DNA of 64,000 bases from Leifsonia sp. ku-ls (GTDB lineage: Bacteria; Actinomycetota; Actinomycetes; Actinomycetales; Microbacteriaceae). The position numbers and the translations under genes are program-made. The stretch lies in assembly GCA_003367665.1 (NCBI GenBank), contig QKXI01000009.1, forward strand, positions 100-64,099, in the 5' to 3' direction. The notes under the pieces were generated by a model. That model saw only the letters and a list, made by a program, of their open reading frames with translations. It was not told the origin of the DNA and did not search any database. Positions 43,439-52,751 of the stretch are shown in pieces. Within the stretch, counting starts at the first letter, position 1. The number at the start of each line of letters is the position of its first letter.

Positions 43439-44613
43439 ACCGCCTCGACGCGTACGTGGAACGCTTGCTCGGGCTCGGCGCGCCGACCGCGCGTCCGGCG
43501 TCGGCGATCGTCGGCGTCCGCGCCGGAGGAACGACCGAGGTCGCGTTCGGCGGCTCGGCCGCGCCGGCGTCGGGCGCCAGCGCCGCCGTCCCGATGCGGC
43601 GCGACCTGCTCCTCGATCTGGCCTCCGTCACGAAGGTCGCCGCGACGACCGTGCTCGTCATGCGGCTCGTCGACGAGGGCCGGATCGCGCTCGAGGACAC
43701 GGTCCGTCGGCACCTCCCCGCGTTCGCCGGCGGCGGCAAGGACGAGGTCACGCTCGAGCAGCTCCTGACCCACACGGCCGGGCTGCAGCCGTGGTGGCCG
43801 CTCTACCTGGAGACCGCCGACCCAGCGGAGGCGCTGCTGCGCGCACAGGAGTTGCCGCTCGCGTCCGCGCCAGGGACCACGTGGAGCTACTCCGACCTGG
43901 GCCTCATGCTGGCCGGCGCGATCGTCGAGCAGGTCACCGGCCTCGGGCTGCGCGAGGCTTACCGCACGATCGTCGCGGAGCCGCTCGGCGTCACCAGCGG
44001 GTACGGTCCCGTTCCCGCGGCCTCGGCCGTCACCAGCGCGGACAGCGACGCCTACGAGTACGGGATGGTCGCCACCGGCGAGCCATACCCGGTGCCGTTC
44101 GACGCCGACGGGTTCGCCGGCTGGCGCGATCGCCCGCTGCGCGGCGAGGTGAACGACGGCAACGCGGCGCACGCGCTCGGCGGCGTCTCCGGCCACGCCG
44201 GACTCTTCTCCACCGTCGACGACCTGCTCGTGCTCGGCGCCGCCCTGCGCGACGGCACGTTCGTGCCGGAACCGCTGCTGCACCGGTTCGCCCGGCCCAC
44301 GCCGGTCAACCGGGAGCAGGCGGTGGGGTTCCGTCGCAGCAGCCTCCGCCGCGGCGACGCCGCGGTCACCGTGCTCGGGCACGGCGGGTTCACCGGCACC
44401 TGGTTCGGCTTCGGCCTCGACGCCGATCTGGTCGTCGCGGGCGCGGCGATGCGGCTCGCCGGCGTGGTCGGCCCGCTGCCCGGCGGCGCGGAGGACCCGC
44501 GCACGCCGACTCTCGTGACCGGCGACGCCATCCAGTCCGTCCTGCTCGACGCGGCGGCCGACGCCCTCGCGGCCGCCGCCTCCCCCGTCTCAACGAACGC
44601 CGAGGAACGATGA
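43435..44613 (+). CDS. Class-C beta-lactamase/serine hydrolase of the MurNAc cluster
   Basis: This 392-residue penicillin-binding-protein-like hydrolase has SxxK as SVTK in [17 protein letters not shown] (about residue 62), the second motif as YSD in [12 protein letters not shown] (about 150, where YxN is usual) and HGG in [14 protein letters not shown] (about 315, replacing KTG). No signal peptide is evident, so it is probably cytosolic. Similar genes accompany murQ in other Gram-positive MurNAc operons (YbbE of Bacillus subtilis). It may trim muropeptides. ATGA overlaps join it to anmK and the ATPase gene. Confidence 0.85.
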   Translation: MNRLDAYVERLLGLGAPTARPASAIVGVRAGGTTEVAFGGSAAPASGASAAVPMRRDLLLDLASVTKVAATTVLVMRLVDEGRIALEDTVRRHLPAFAGGGKDEVTLEQLLTHTAGLQPWWPLYLETADPAEALLRAQELPLASAPGTTWSYSDLGLMLAGAIVEQVTGLGLREAYRTIVAEPLGVTSGYGPVPAASAVTSADSDAYEYGMVATGEPYPVPFDADGFAGWRDRPLRGEVNDGNAAHALGGVSGHAGLFSTVDDLLVLGAALRDGTFVPEPLLHRFARPTPVNREQAVGFRRSSLRRGDAAVTVLGHGGFTGTWFGFGLDADLVVAGAAMRLAGVVGPLPGGAEDPRTPTLVTGDAIQSVLLDAAADALAAAASPVSTNAEER

Positions 44614-46256
44614 ACAGCAACAATCAGGAAGCCGTCCGCGAGCCGGTGCTGAGCATCCGCGACCTGTCCGTCACGTTCACCACCTCGCGCGGCGAGGTCG
44701 AGGCCGTCCGCGGCGTCAGCCTCGACGTCGCGGCGGGGGAGACCGTGGCGATCGTCGGCGAGTCCGGGTCGGGCAAGTCCACCCTCGCCGCCTGCGTCAA
44801 CCGGCTGCTCGCGGACAACGGCCGGATCTCGTCCGGCACGATCCGGCTCAAGGAGCTCGACATCACGGCGGCGCCGGAGCGGGCCATGACCGCGATCCGC
44901 GGCAACCGCATCGGGCTCGTGCCGCAGGACCCGATGACGAACCTGAACCCGGTCATGAAGATCGGCGCCCAGATCGTCGAGGCGCTGCAGGTGCACGGCC
45001 GGGCCAAGGGCGACGCGGCGAAGCAGGAGGCCATCCGCCTGCTGGAGCGCGCCGGCATCGCCGACGCGCCCGCGCGGTTCAACCAGTACCCGCACGAGTT
45101 CTCCGGCGGGATGCGCCAGCGCGTGCTGATCGCGATGGCGCTGGCGTGCCGGCCGGAGGTGCTGCTCGCCGACGAGCCCACCTCGGCGCTCGACGTGACC
45201 GTGCAGCGCCTCGTGCTCGACCAGATGGGCGAGTTGGCCTCCGAGCTGGGCGCCGCGGTGCTGCTGATCACGCACGACCTCGCGCTCGCCGCCGAGCGCG
45301 CGGACCGCGTCGCCGTCATGTTCCGCGGCGAGATCGTCGAGACCGGGCCAGCGGCCGAGCTCGTGGCGCACCCCCAGCACGAGTACACCCGCAGGCTGCT
45401 CGCCGCGGCGCCGGGGATGGCGAGCGCGAAGGTGGCGCCGGCGGTGCCGTCCGGCCCGGACGGCGAGGCGCCGGAGACCCTGCTGGAGGTGACCGGCGCC
45501 GTCAAGAAGTACCGCATCCGTGGGCGCTCGGAGCCGTTCCTGGCCATCGACGGCGTGAGCCTGCGCGTCCCGCGCGGTCAGACCGTCGCGATCGTGGGGG
45601 AGTCGGGCTCGGGCAAGTCGACCACCGCGCGCCTCGCGCTGAAGCTGGAGGAGCCGGACGGCGGGACGGTCTCGTTCCGCGGCGAGGACGTCTCCCGGCT
45701 CTCCGGCCGTCGCCTGCTGGAGTTCCGCCGCGCCGTGCAGCCGGTGTTCCAGAACCCGTACGCCTCTCTCGACCCGCGCTACACGATCGGTCAGGTGATC
45801 GCGGAGCCCCTCCGCGTGCACAGGATCGGCGACGGCGCGAGCCGCCGGACCGCGATCGCGGACCTGCTCGACAAGGTCGCGCTGCCCGCCTCGTTCGCCG
45901 ACCGCTACCCGCACGAGCTCTCCGGCGGCCAACGGCAGCGCGTCGCGATCGCGCGGGCGCTGGCGCTGAATCCCGAGCTGGTGGTGCTGGACGAGGCGGT
46001 GAGCGCCCTGGACGTGCTGGTGCAGGAGCAGATCCTCGACCTGATGGTCTCGCTCCAGCGCGACCTGGGGCTGTCGTACCTCTTCATCAGCCACGACCTC
46101 GCCGTGGTGCGGCTGGTCGCGCACCAGGTGTACGTGATGCGCGCCGGGAAGGTCGTCGAGAGCGGCGAACCCGACGCCATCTTCGAGGCGCCGCAGGAGG
46201 AGTACACGCGGCAGCTGATCGCCGCGATCCCGGGCACGTCGCTCGCGGTCGCCTGA
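44610..46256 (+). CDS. Fused double ABC ATPase of the oligopeptide-type importer (DppD-DppF)
   Basis: This 548-residue protein holds two ATPase domains. Domain 1 (residues 10-265) has Walker A GESGSGKST, signature FSGGMRQRVLIAMALA and Walker B LLADEPTSALD. Domain 2 (about 290-545) has GESGSGKST, LSGGQRQRVAIARALA and LVVLDEAVSALD, where the usual DEPxSALD Pro is Ala. Both end with oligopeptide-transporter tails (HEYTRRLLAAAPG and EEYTRQLIAAIPG). It powers the permeases encoded upstream. The start overlaps the hydrolase stop by four bases. Confidence 0.92.
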   Translation: MNSNNQEAVREPVLSIRDLSVTFTTSRGEVEAVRGVSLDVAAGETVAIVGESGSGKSTLAACVNRLLADNGRISSGTIRLKELDITAAPERAMTAIRGNRIGLVPQDPMTNLNPVMKIGAQIVEALQVHGRAKGDAAKQEAIRLLERAGIADAPARFNQYPHEFSGGMRQRVLIAMALACRPEVLLADEPTSALDVTVQRLVLDQMGELASELGAAVLLITHDLALAAERADRVAVMFRGEIVETGPAAELVAHPQHEYTRRLLAAAPGMASAKVAPAVPSGPDGEAPETLLEVTGAVKKYRIRGRSEPFLAIDGVSLRVPRGQTVAIVGESGSGKSTTARLALKLEEPDGGTVSFRGEDVSRLSGRRLLEFRRAVQPVFQNPYASLDPRYTIGQVIAEPLRVHRIGDGASRRTAIADLLDKVALPASFADRYPHELSGGQRQRVAIARALALNPELVVLDEAVSALDVLVQEQILDLMVSLQRDLGLSYLFISHDLAVVRLVAHQVYVMRAGKVVESGEPDAIFEAPQEEYTRQLIAAIPGTSLAVA

Positions 46257-46267
46257 GCGGAGATCGT

Positions 46268-49057
46268 ATGGCAGTCCCCGCGGACCTGGCCGAACGGCTG
46301 GAACAGCTCGCCCCCGGCTCGCTGCGCGATCGCGCGATCGACCGACTGGCGATGGCGCATGACGCCTCCCACTACCTGATGACCCCGCTCAGCGTGGTGA
46401 CCGTGCGCGACACTGCGCACCTGTCCCAGCTGCTCGGCGCCGCGGCCGCGTCGGGCGTGCGGGTCGCGTTCCGCTCCGGCGGGACCAGCCTGTCCGGCCA
46501 GGCCTCGACCACCGGGCTGCTGCTGGACACGCGCACGAACTTCCGGGCGATCGAGGTGCTCGACGGCGGGGAGCGGGTGCGGACGCAGCCGGGCGCGACC
46601 GTCCGTCAGGTGAACGCGCGACTCGCGCCCCACCGCCGCGTGCTCGGCCCGGACCCGGCCAGCGAGGCGGCGTGCACCATCGGCGGGGTGGTCGCCAACA
46701 ACTCGAGCGGCATGGCCTGCGGCACCGAGCACAACACCTACAACACCCTGGTCTCCGCCGTGCTCGTGCTCGCCGATGGGACGGTGCTCGACACCGCGGC
46801 CCCGGACGCCGACGAGCGTCTGCGCGCCGCCGCCCCCGACCTGTGGACGGGACTCGGCGAGCTGCGCGACCTGGTGCGGTCGGACGACGGGATGGTCGCG
46901 ACCATCCGCCGCCAGTACGCGATCAAGAACACGATGGGCTACGGGCTCAACGCCTTCCTCGACCACGACGACCCGGTCGACATCCTCCTGCACCTGGTCG
47001 TCGGCAGCGAGGGCACCCTGGCCTTCGTGGCCGAGGCCACCTTCGCCACGCTGCCGGTGAGGACGCACACGGCCACCGGGATGCTGTACTTCCGCTCGCT
47101 CGCGGACGCGACGGGCGCGCTGCCCGCCCTCGTCGACTCCGGTCCGGCGACCGTCGAGCTGCTCGACGCCACCTCGTTGCGGGTCGCGCAGCGCGACCCG
47201 GGGGCGGACGACGACCTGCTCGCCCTCGCGGTCGACCGGCACACGGCCCTCCTGGTGGAATACCGGGAGGCCGACGCCGACGCCCTGGCGGCCCGCCTCG
47301 CCGGCTGGGAGGCGCTGGCCCTGACCCTGCCGCTGGCGCAGCCGGCGACGCTCACCAGGGACGCCGCCCGCCGGAACGCGCTCTGGCACATCAGGAAGGA
47401 CCTCTACGCCACCGTCGCGGGCAACCGCCCGTCGGGCACGACGGCCATGCTGGAGGACATCGCCGTGCCGGTCGCCGCGCTCCGCGACACCTGCGAGGGC
47501 CTGATCGAGCTCTTCGACCGCCACGGTTACGAGGACAGCGTGATCTTCGGGCACGCCAAGGACGGCAACATCCACTTCATGCTCACCGAGCACTTCGACG
47601 ACCCGGCCTCGACGCAGCGCTACGCGGAGTTCACCGAGGAGATGGTCGAGCTGGTGCTCCGCAACGGTGGGACGCTGAAGGCGGAGCACGGGACCGGCCG
47701 GATCATGGCGCCGTACGTGCGCCGCCAGTTCGGCGACGACCTGTACCGGGTGATGCTGCGCGTGAAGGAGCTCGCCGATCCGGGCGGTCTGCTCAACCCC
47801 GGGGTGCTGCTGAACGAGGACCCGGAGGGTCCATTGCAGCACCTGAAACTCACACCCACCGTCGAAGCCGAGGTGGACCGCTGCGTCGAGTGCGGCTACT
47901 GCGAGCCGGTGTGTCCGAGCAGGGACCTCACGGTCACGCCGCGCCAGCGCATCGTGCTCCGCCGCGAACGCGAGCGCGCGCGGCTCGCCGGAGACCTCGC
48001 GCTCGTCGAGGAGCTCGACCGCGACTACCGCTACGACGGGCTGGACACCTGCGCGGCCGACGGCATGTGCCAGACCGCCTGCCCGGTCCGCATCGACACC
48101 GGCGCGCTCGTCAAGCGGCTCCGTGCCGAGCACGACCGCTCGGTCGTCGCGGCGGGCTGGAACGCCGCGGCCCGGAACTGGTCCGCCGTCACCCGGGTCG
48201 GCGCGGCCGCCATGACGACCGCGAAGGCGCTGCCGGCGCCGCTCGTCACCGCGGCCACCGACCTCGGGCGCGCGGTGTTCGGGGCGGACGACGTCCCGCG
48301 CTACGCCCGCGACCTGCCGCGGGGCGGCACCCGCAGGCGGTCGCGGGACGACGCCGGCGCGGTCGCCGTGTACGTCCCGTCGTGCATCGGCTCCCTGTTC
48401 GGGCCGGCCGAGGCCTCGCAGGGCGTGCGGGACGCGTTCCTGGCGCTGTGCGAGCGCGCGGGAGTGGCGATCGCCATTCCGGAGGGGGTGGAGTCGCTGT
48501 GCTGCGGCACCCCGTGGACCTCGAAGGGCAACCCGCGCGGCCACCGGACGATGGCGGAGACCGTGGTGCCCACGCTCCTGGAGGCCACGCGGGGCGGCGA
48601 GCTCCCCGTGATCTCGGACGGCGTGTCGTGCACGGAGGGCTTCCTCCACCTGACCGGCGGCGCCGGCATCACCGTGCTCGACGCGGTCGAGTTCGTCGAG
48701 CGCACGGTGCTGCCGCGGCTGACCGTGCGCACGCCCTTCGCCTCGGTGGCCGTGCACCCGACCTGTTCGTCCACGCACCTGGGGGTGACCGACCCGATGG
48801 TCCGGGTCGCACGGGCGATCAGCGGGGACGTTGTCGTCCCCGTCGACTGGGGCTGCTGCGCGTTCGCGGGCGACCGCGGCATGCTGCACCCCGAGCTGAC
48901 CGCGTCGGCGACGCGCGCGGAAGCGGCGGAGCTGGCCGGCCGCGACTTCGCCGCGTACGCGTCGGCCAACCGCACCTGCGAGCTCGGCATGACACGCGCG
49001 ACGGGCAAGCCGTACCGCCACATCCTCGAGCTGCTCGATGACGCGACCCGGCCCTGA
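46268..49057 (+). CDS. FAD/Fe-S D-lactate dehydrogenase-like oxidoreductase
   Basis: This 929-residue protein fuses a VAO-type FAD domain (residues 35-215, with FRSGGTSLSGQASTTG and GGVVANNSSGMACG), its C-terminal cap (about 260-520, with GHAKDGNIHFMLTEH and NGGTLKAEHGTGR), a 4Fe-4S ferredoxin domain (CVECGYCEPVCP about 539, CAADGMCQTACP about 594) and two CCG cysteine domains (CCGTPW about 745, WGCCAF about 862). The family oxidises D-lactate or other D-2-hydroxyacids and passes electrons to the respiratory chain. Eleven bases separate it from the importer ATPase. MurQ releases D-lactate, so consumption of that product is its likely job. Confidence 0.85.
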   Translation: MAVPADLAERLEQLAPGSLRDRAIDRLAMAHDASHYLMTPLSVVTVRDTAHLSQLLGAAAASGVRVAFRSGGTSLSGQASTTGLLLDTRTNFRAIEVLDGGERVRTQPGATVRQVNARLAPHRRVLGPDPASEAACTIGGVVANNSSGMACGTEHNTYNTLVSAVLVLADGTVLDTAAPDADERLRAAAPDLWTGLGELRDLVRSDDGMVATIRRQYAIKNTMGYGLNAFLDHDDPVDILLHLVVGSEGTLAFVAEATFATLPVRTHTATGMLYFRSLADATGALPALVDSGPATVELLDATSLRVAQRDPGADDDLLALAVDRHTALLVEYREADADALAARLAGWEALALTLPLAQPATLTRDAARRNALWHIRKDLYATVAGNRPSGTTAMLEDIAVPVAALRDTCEGLIELFDRHGYEDSVIFGHAKDGNIHFMLTEHFDDPASTQRYAEFTEEMVELVLRNGGTLKAEHGTGRIMAPYVRRQFGDDLYRVMLRVKELADPGGLLNPGVLLNEDPEGPLQHLKLTPTVEAEVDRCVECGYCEPVCPSRDLTVTPRQRIVLRRERERARLAGDLALVEELDRDYRYDGLDTCAADGMCQTACPVRIDTGALVKRLRAEHDRSVVAAGWNAAARNWSAVTRVGAAAMTTAKALPAPLVTAATDLGRAVFGADDVPRYARDLPRGGTRRRSRDDAGAVAVYVPSCIGSLFGPAEASQGVRDAFLALCERAGVAIAIPEGVESLCCGTPWTSKGNPRGHRTMAETVVPTLLEATRGGELPVISDGVSCTEGFLHLTGGAGITVLDAVEFVERTVLPRLTVRTPFASVAVHPTCSSTHLGVTDPMVRVARAISGDVVVPVDWGCCAFAGDRGMLHPELTASATRAEAAELAGRDFAAYASANRTCELGMTRATGKPYRHILELLDDATRP

Positions 49058-50225
49058 GCGGCTGCAGGATGCGACCCTCCTGCTCGCCTTTGCGTCCCTC
49101 GGTGCGGTCGGCGCGGCCATCCCGGCCTCCCTCCCCGGCACCGCCGCCCGCCTGGGCGTCGCGGCCGGCGACCTGCTGCCGGGAGTTTCGCTGCTGTTCC
49201 TCGGGCTGTTCGTGGGTGTCGTCGTCGTCGCGATCCCACGTCGAGGGAACGCGGCGACGCTGCTCTGGATCGGCTGCGGCCTGGAGACCGTCGGGCTGCT
49301 CGCCGTCGCCTGGGCACCGTCCGTTGCCGCGTTCTTCGCCGCCGCGCTCCTCACCGGCATCGGGTTCGGCCTGACGGAGGCGAGCGCGACCGCTCTCACC
49401 CGGGCCCGCTCGTCGCACGGGACGCCGGCGCGGTTGAGTCGGCTCAACGGCGCCTCCGCGGTCGCGGCGGCGGTGGCCCCGCTCCTCCTGCTGCCCGCTC
49501 CGCCCGCGCTGGTGTGGGCCCCGCTCGCCGCCGTCTCGCTCGTGCCCGCCGGGGCCGCTGTGGTGGGCAGGTCGGCCCGCATGGCCTGGCCGACCGTCCC
49601 AACGGTGACGCGCGCTCCTCGTCCGCCCTCCGCGGCGGCCCGCCGGATGTGGCCCCTCGCCGCCGCGCTGTTCCTGTTCGTCGGCGCGGAGACCATCCTG
49701 TCCGGCTGGTCGAGCACCCTCCCGACCGCGCTGCTCGAGCTCCCGGCCGGAGCCGCGGTCGCGGGGACGACGGTGTTCTGGGTCCTGATGGCGGGAGGCC
49801 GCTTCGCGTGCACGGCGATCCTCGCCCGCGGCGTGCGTCCGCGCGTCTACCTCGGGACTAGCTTCGCGCTCGCGGTGGTGCTGGCGCTCCTCGGCGCCCT
49901 GATCGGCGAGGGCGTGGGGGCCGCGCTGCTGGTCGCCGCGGTGGTGGCCTGCGTCGCCCCGGGCTACGCCCTCCTGCTCGGCTCGGCGCTCCTGGTCGCG
50001 CCGTCGGAGACCGCCGCCCGCACGGCCAGCGCCCTCGTCGCGGTCGGTGCGGCCGGCGGCTCAGTGCTCTCGTTCGCCGTCGCGGCGACCGTCGGGACGG
50101 AGCCGACGGCGGTGCTCCTCGCCGTGGCGGCCCTGCTGGCGGCGTCGGTGGCCGTCGGCAGCGCGGGACGCGACCCCGAGAGGCGGACCCCGGTCCGTCG
50201 AGCAGCCGGTCGTCGCGCACGCTGA
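49038..50225 (+). CDS. MFS transporter
   Basis: This 395-residue protein has 11-12 predicted membrane helices and a short Arg-rich C terminus. Motifs are weak: LLTGIGFGLTEASATALTRA near residue 110 and SGWSSTLPTALLELPAG near 230 resemble FucP/sugar-type MFS proteins. It overlaps the dehydrogenase end by 20 bases and so belongs to the same transcript. It may move a sugar, lactate or other product of the pathway. No substrate can be read from sequence. Confidence 0.75.
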   Translation: MTRPGPERLQDATLLLAFASLGAVGAAIPASLPGTAARLGVAAGDLLPGVSLLFLGLFVGVVVVAIPRRGNAATLLWIGCGLETVGLLAVAWAPSVAAFFAAALLTGIGFGLTEASATALTRARSSHGTPARLSRLNGASAVAAAVAPLLLLPAPPALVWAPLAAVSLVPAGAAVVGRSARMAWPTVPTVTRAPRPPSAAARRMWPLAAALFLFVGAETILSGWSSTLPTALLELPAGAAVAGTTVFWVLMAGGRFACTAILARGVRPRVYLGTSFALAVVLALLGALIGEGVGAALLVAAVVACVAPGYALLLGSALLVAPSETAARTASALVAVGAAGGSVLSFAVAATVGTEPTAVLLAVAALLAASVAVGSAGRDPERRTPVRRAAGRRAR

Positions 50226-50259
50226 GCCGGGCTCGAGCGTGGAGCTGCGCTCGCCATCG

Positions 50260-50294
50260 CCGAGCCCCGGCCGACCGGCCTCGCTCGGGCTCGG
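50260..50294. terminator. Candidate terminator hairpin between convergent operons
   Basis: CCGAGCCC and GGGCTCGG form an 8-bp stem around a 19-nt GC-rich loop in the 96-bp gap between the MFS gene and the convergent kinase gene. Confidence 0.45.
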
Positions 50295-50321
50295 AGCGTG
50301 AGCGTCGACCTGGGCGTCGGC

Positions 50322-51284
50322 TCAGCGACGAACGAGCCCGCTCTGCTCCGTGCACCCCGCGAGCGCCCGATCGATTTCGACCGAGGTCGGTGCGGTCGCC
50401 GGCCCGCGCCGGGTGACGGCGATCGCGGCGGCCGCGTTCGCCCGGCGTGCCGCGGTGAGCAGGTCGTCGCCACGGCTGATCGCGGCGGCGAGCACCCCAC
50501 CGTGGGCGTCGCCCGCGCCGTTGCTGTCGACCGCGTCGACCGGGACGCCGGGAACGAGAGTCGCCTCGGTCGACGCCCCCGGTCCGGCCACCCAGCAGCC
50601 GGCCGCGCCGTCGCGGACGATCGCCGCTCCGCCGCGCGTCCGGGCGGCCAGGGCGACCGCCGCGACGGCGAGGTCGCCGACGCCGGTCATCAGCCGGGCC
50701 TCCCGAGCGTTCGCGCTGAGGAGATCGGTCCTCGCGAGGACGCGGTCCACCAGCGAGCCGGGGAACGTGTCGATCAGCGGGGACGGGTCCATCAGCACCC
50801 GTGCCTCGCCCGGCAGGCTCTCCAGCCACCCGGGCAGCGAGGCCGCGTTCACAGGGTGGGCGAGGCTGTAGCCGGAGACGTAGACGAGGTCGTCGGGGCG
50901 TACGGCGACGCGGTCCAGGTCGGCGCGGGTCAGCAGGCCCTCCGCGCCGACCGCCGTCACGAAGGTGCGCTCGGTCGACGCGTCGACCAGCGCGACGGTG
51001 TAGCCGCTGTCCACATCCGGAACGCCGCTCTGGGCGAGCTCGAACCCCGCGTCCGCGATCGCGGTCCGGACGACGCTGCCGAACATTCCCGTGCCGTACT
51101 GACCGGCGAACACGACGGGGAGCCCGTCACGCTGGGCGGCGACCATCGTGTTGAAGCCGCCGCCGGCCGTCAGCCCGCTGGAGGACGCGATGACGTCTCC
51201 GCCGGGCTCCGGCATCCGGTCGACGGTCATCACGATGTCGACGATGACGTTGCCGGTGAAGACGAGGCGGGGCAGCTCAGCCAC
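50322..51284 (-). CDS. PfkB-family carbohydrate/nucleoside kinase
   Basis: This 320-residue ribokinase-family enzyme phosphorylates a sugar or nucleoside hydroxyl. The N-terminal GG motif is SGLTAGGGFNTMVAAQRDG (about residues 36-54), and the C-terminal signature VDSNGAGDAHGGVLAAAI carries the catalytic Asp (about 257) with Ser-Asn replacing the usual Thr-x. It overlaps the permease gene by 8 bases. The operon suggests the acceptor is ribose, or a nucleoside-like compound released by the ADP-ribosylglycohydrolase-family protein. Confidence 0.87.
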   Translation of the reverse strand: MAELPRLVFTGNVIVDIVMTVDRMPEPGGDVIASSSGLTAGGGFNTMVAAQRDGLPVVFAGQYGTGMFGSVVRTAIADAGFELAQSGVPDVDSGYTVALVDASTERTFVTAVGAEGLLTRADLDRVAVRPDDLVYVSGYSLAHPVNAASLPGWLESLPGEARVLMDPSPLIDTFPGSLVDRVLARTDLLSANAREARLMTGVGDLAVAAVALAARTRGGAAIVRDGAAGCWVAGPGASTEATLVPGVPVDAVDSNGAGDAHGGVLAAAISRGDDLLTAARRANAAAAIAVTRRGPATAPTSVEIDRALAGCTEQSGLVRR

Positions 51285-52701
51285 GTGCCGCCTCCACGGT
51301 CTCGGCCGCGGGCTCCGGGGTCGGGTCGGTGAGCTGCCCTTTCGCGCCGCCGAGTACCGCGTAGACGGCGGCAGCCACCACGAACGTCACGATCCACGCG
51401 ATCCCGCCCTGGCCTGCCGAGAGCAGCACGTAGCCGACGACGATGGCGAGCGCCCACGCGCCGATCGCGCGCCACTCGAACCCTCCGCGGTACCAGTAGC
51501 GTCCGCCGCGCATGTCCAGCAGGGCGACCGGGTCGTACCAGCGGCGCTTGATCATGTCGACGAGGAACACCGCCAGCCATGCCGTGATCGGGATGGCGAG
51601 CAGCGAGATGAAGCTGATGAACGGCCCGTAGAACGATCCGGCGAGGAGCATGAAGTAGATCGAGCCGGCGAACGTCACGACGACGTCCACCGTGACCGCG
51701 TACACCCGGCGGATGCGCACGCCGAGGGTGAGCGTGGTGAGTCCGGCCGAGTACACGGACAGGTGGTTCGAGAGCAGCAGGCCGCCGAAGGCCGCGATCA
51801 GGTACGGGATCGCCATCCAGGTGGGCAGCAGCTCCCGGATCGCGGCGACCGGGTCGCTCGCGGTCGCGAGGGAGGTGTCGCCGGCACTGAGCAGGGCGCC
51901 GAGGCCGATGAGAACGACGAGCGGAATGCCGGCGCCGGCGGCGCTCGCCGCGACGAGTCGGGCGGCCTTGACGCTGGTCTTCTGGTAGCGGGCCATGTCG
52001 GCGCCCGCGTTGGCCCAGCCGATTCCCGTGCCCGCGGCCATCGTGGCCACGCCGACGAGCATCGCCCCGAAGCCTCCACCGGGCATAGCGGCAACGGCGG
52101 ACCAGTCGATCGTCGTGATCAGGGCGATGCCGACGACGATGTTGAGGGCGCCGAAGATCCACGTCGCCCACTTCTGGATGACCAGGATGGCCGCGTGACC
52201 GAGGCCGGAGACGAGGAGGGTGCACGCCTCGAAGATCGCGATGGCGACGATCGCGAGCACCGGGACGGCTTTCGCGTCGGCCTCCGTCCCGAAGATCAAC
52301 GTGAAGAGCGACAGGAGGACGAAGGCGCCGGTCGTCGTGTTCACCGTCTCCCAGCCGAGCCGGGAGAGCAGGGAGACGAAGGTCGGGCCGGCGTTGCCGC
52401 GCGGCCCGAAGATCGCGCGCGACAAGGTCATGCTCGGCGCTCCGCCGCGTCGACCGGCGATGGACACGACGCCGACGAGGGCGAACGAACCGGCGGTGCC
52501 GATGGCGGCGACGATCAGCGCCTGCCAGATGTTGAGGCCCTGCACGGCCACGAGCGTTGCGCCGAGTGGGAGGCCGAGGATCGAGATGTTCGCGGCGAAC
52601 CAGACCCAGAACAGCTGCAGGGGGTTGCCGGTGCGCTCGGTCGGTGGCACGGGTTCGATGCCGCGCTGCTCGACGGCGGTGAGGGCGGAACGGGTGGACA
52701 T
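51277..52701 (-). CDS. NCS1-family purine/cytosine or nucleoside permease
   Basis: This 474-residue transporter of the CodB/NCS1 family has about twelve helices. Family features are NPLQLFWVWFAANISILGLP (residues 25-44), GPRGNAGPTFVSLLSRLGWE, GWANAGADMARYQ and WYDPVALLDMRGGRYWYRGG. It imports a nucleobase or nucleoside with H+ or Na+. ATG 52701 has CTGGAGA 7 nt upstream; ATG 52719 lacks a ribosome site. It is the second-last gene of the GntR-controlled operon. Confidence 0.88.
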   Translation of the reverse strand: MSTRSALTAVEQRGIEPVPPTERTGNPLQLFWVWFAANISILGLPLGATLVAVQGLNIWQALIVAAIGTAGSFALVGVVSIAGRRGGAPSMTLSRAIFGPRGNAGPTFVSLLSRLGWETVNTTTGAFVLLSLFTLIFGTEADAKAVPVLAIVAIAIFEACTLLVSGLGHAAILVIQKWATWIFGALNIVVGIALITTIDWSAVAAMPGGGFGAMLVGVATMAAGTGIGWANAGADMARYQKTSVKAARLVAASAAGAGIPLVVLIGLGALLSAGDTSLATASDPVAAIRELLPTWMAIPYLIAAFGGLLLSNHLSVYSAGLTTLTLGVRIRRVYAVTVDVVVTFAGSIYFMLLAGSFYGPFISFISLLAIPITAWLAVFLVDMIKRRWYDPVALLDMRGGRYWYRGGFEWRAIGAWALAIVVGYVLLSAGQGGIAWIVTFVVAAAVYAVLGGAKGQLTDPTPEPAAETVEAARG

Positions 52702-52751
52702 GGGGTCTCCAGACGTCATTGTGTGAATCGGGGCGGGGATGGGGGAGGGGC

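Noticed and set aside
45905-49813. 1302-codon minus-strand frame
   Set aside because: Antisense to the dehydrogenase and MFS genes, which have clear motifs and operon overlaps.
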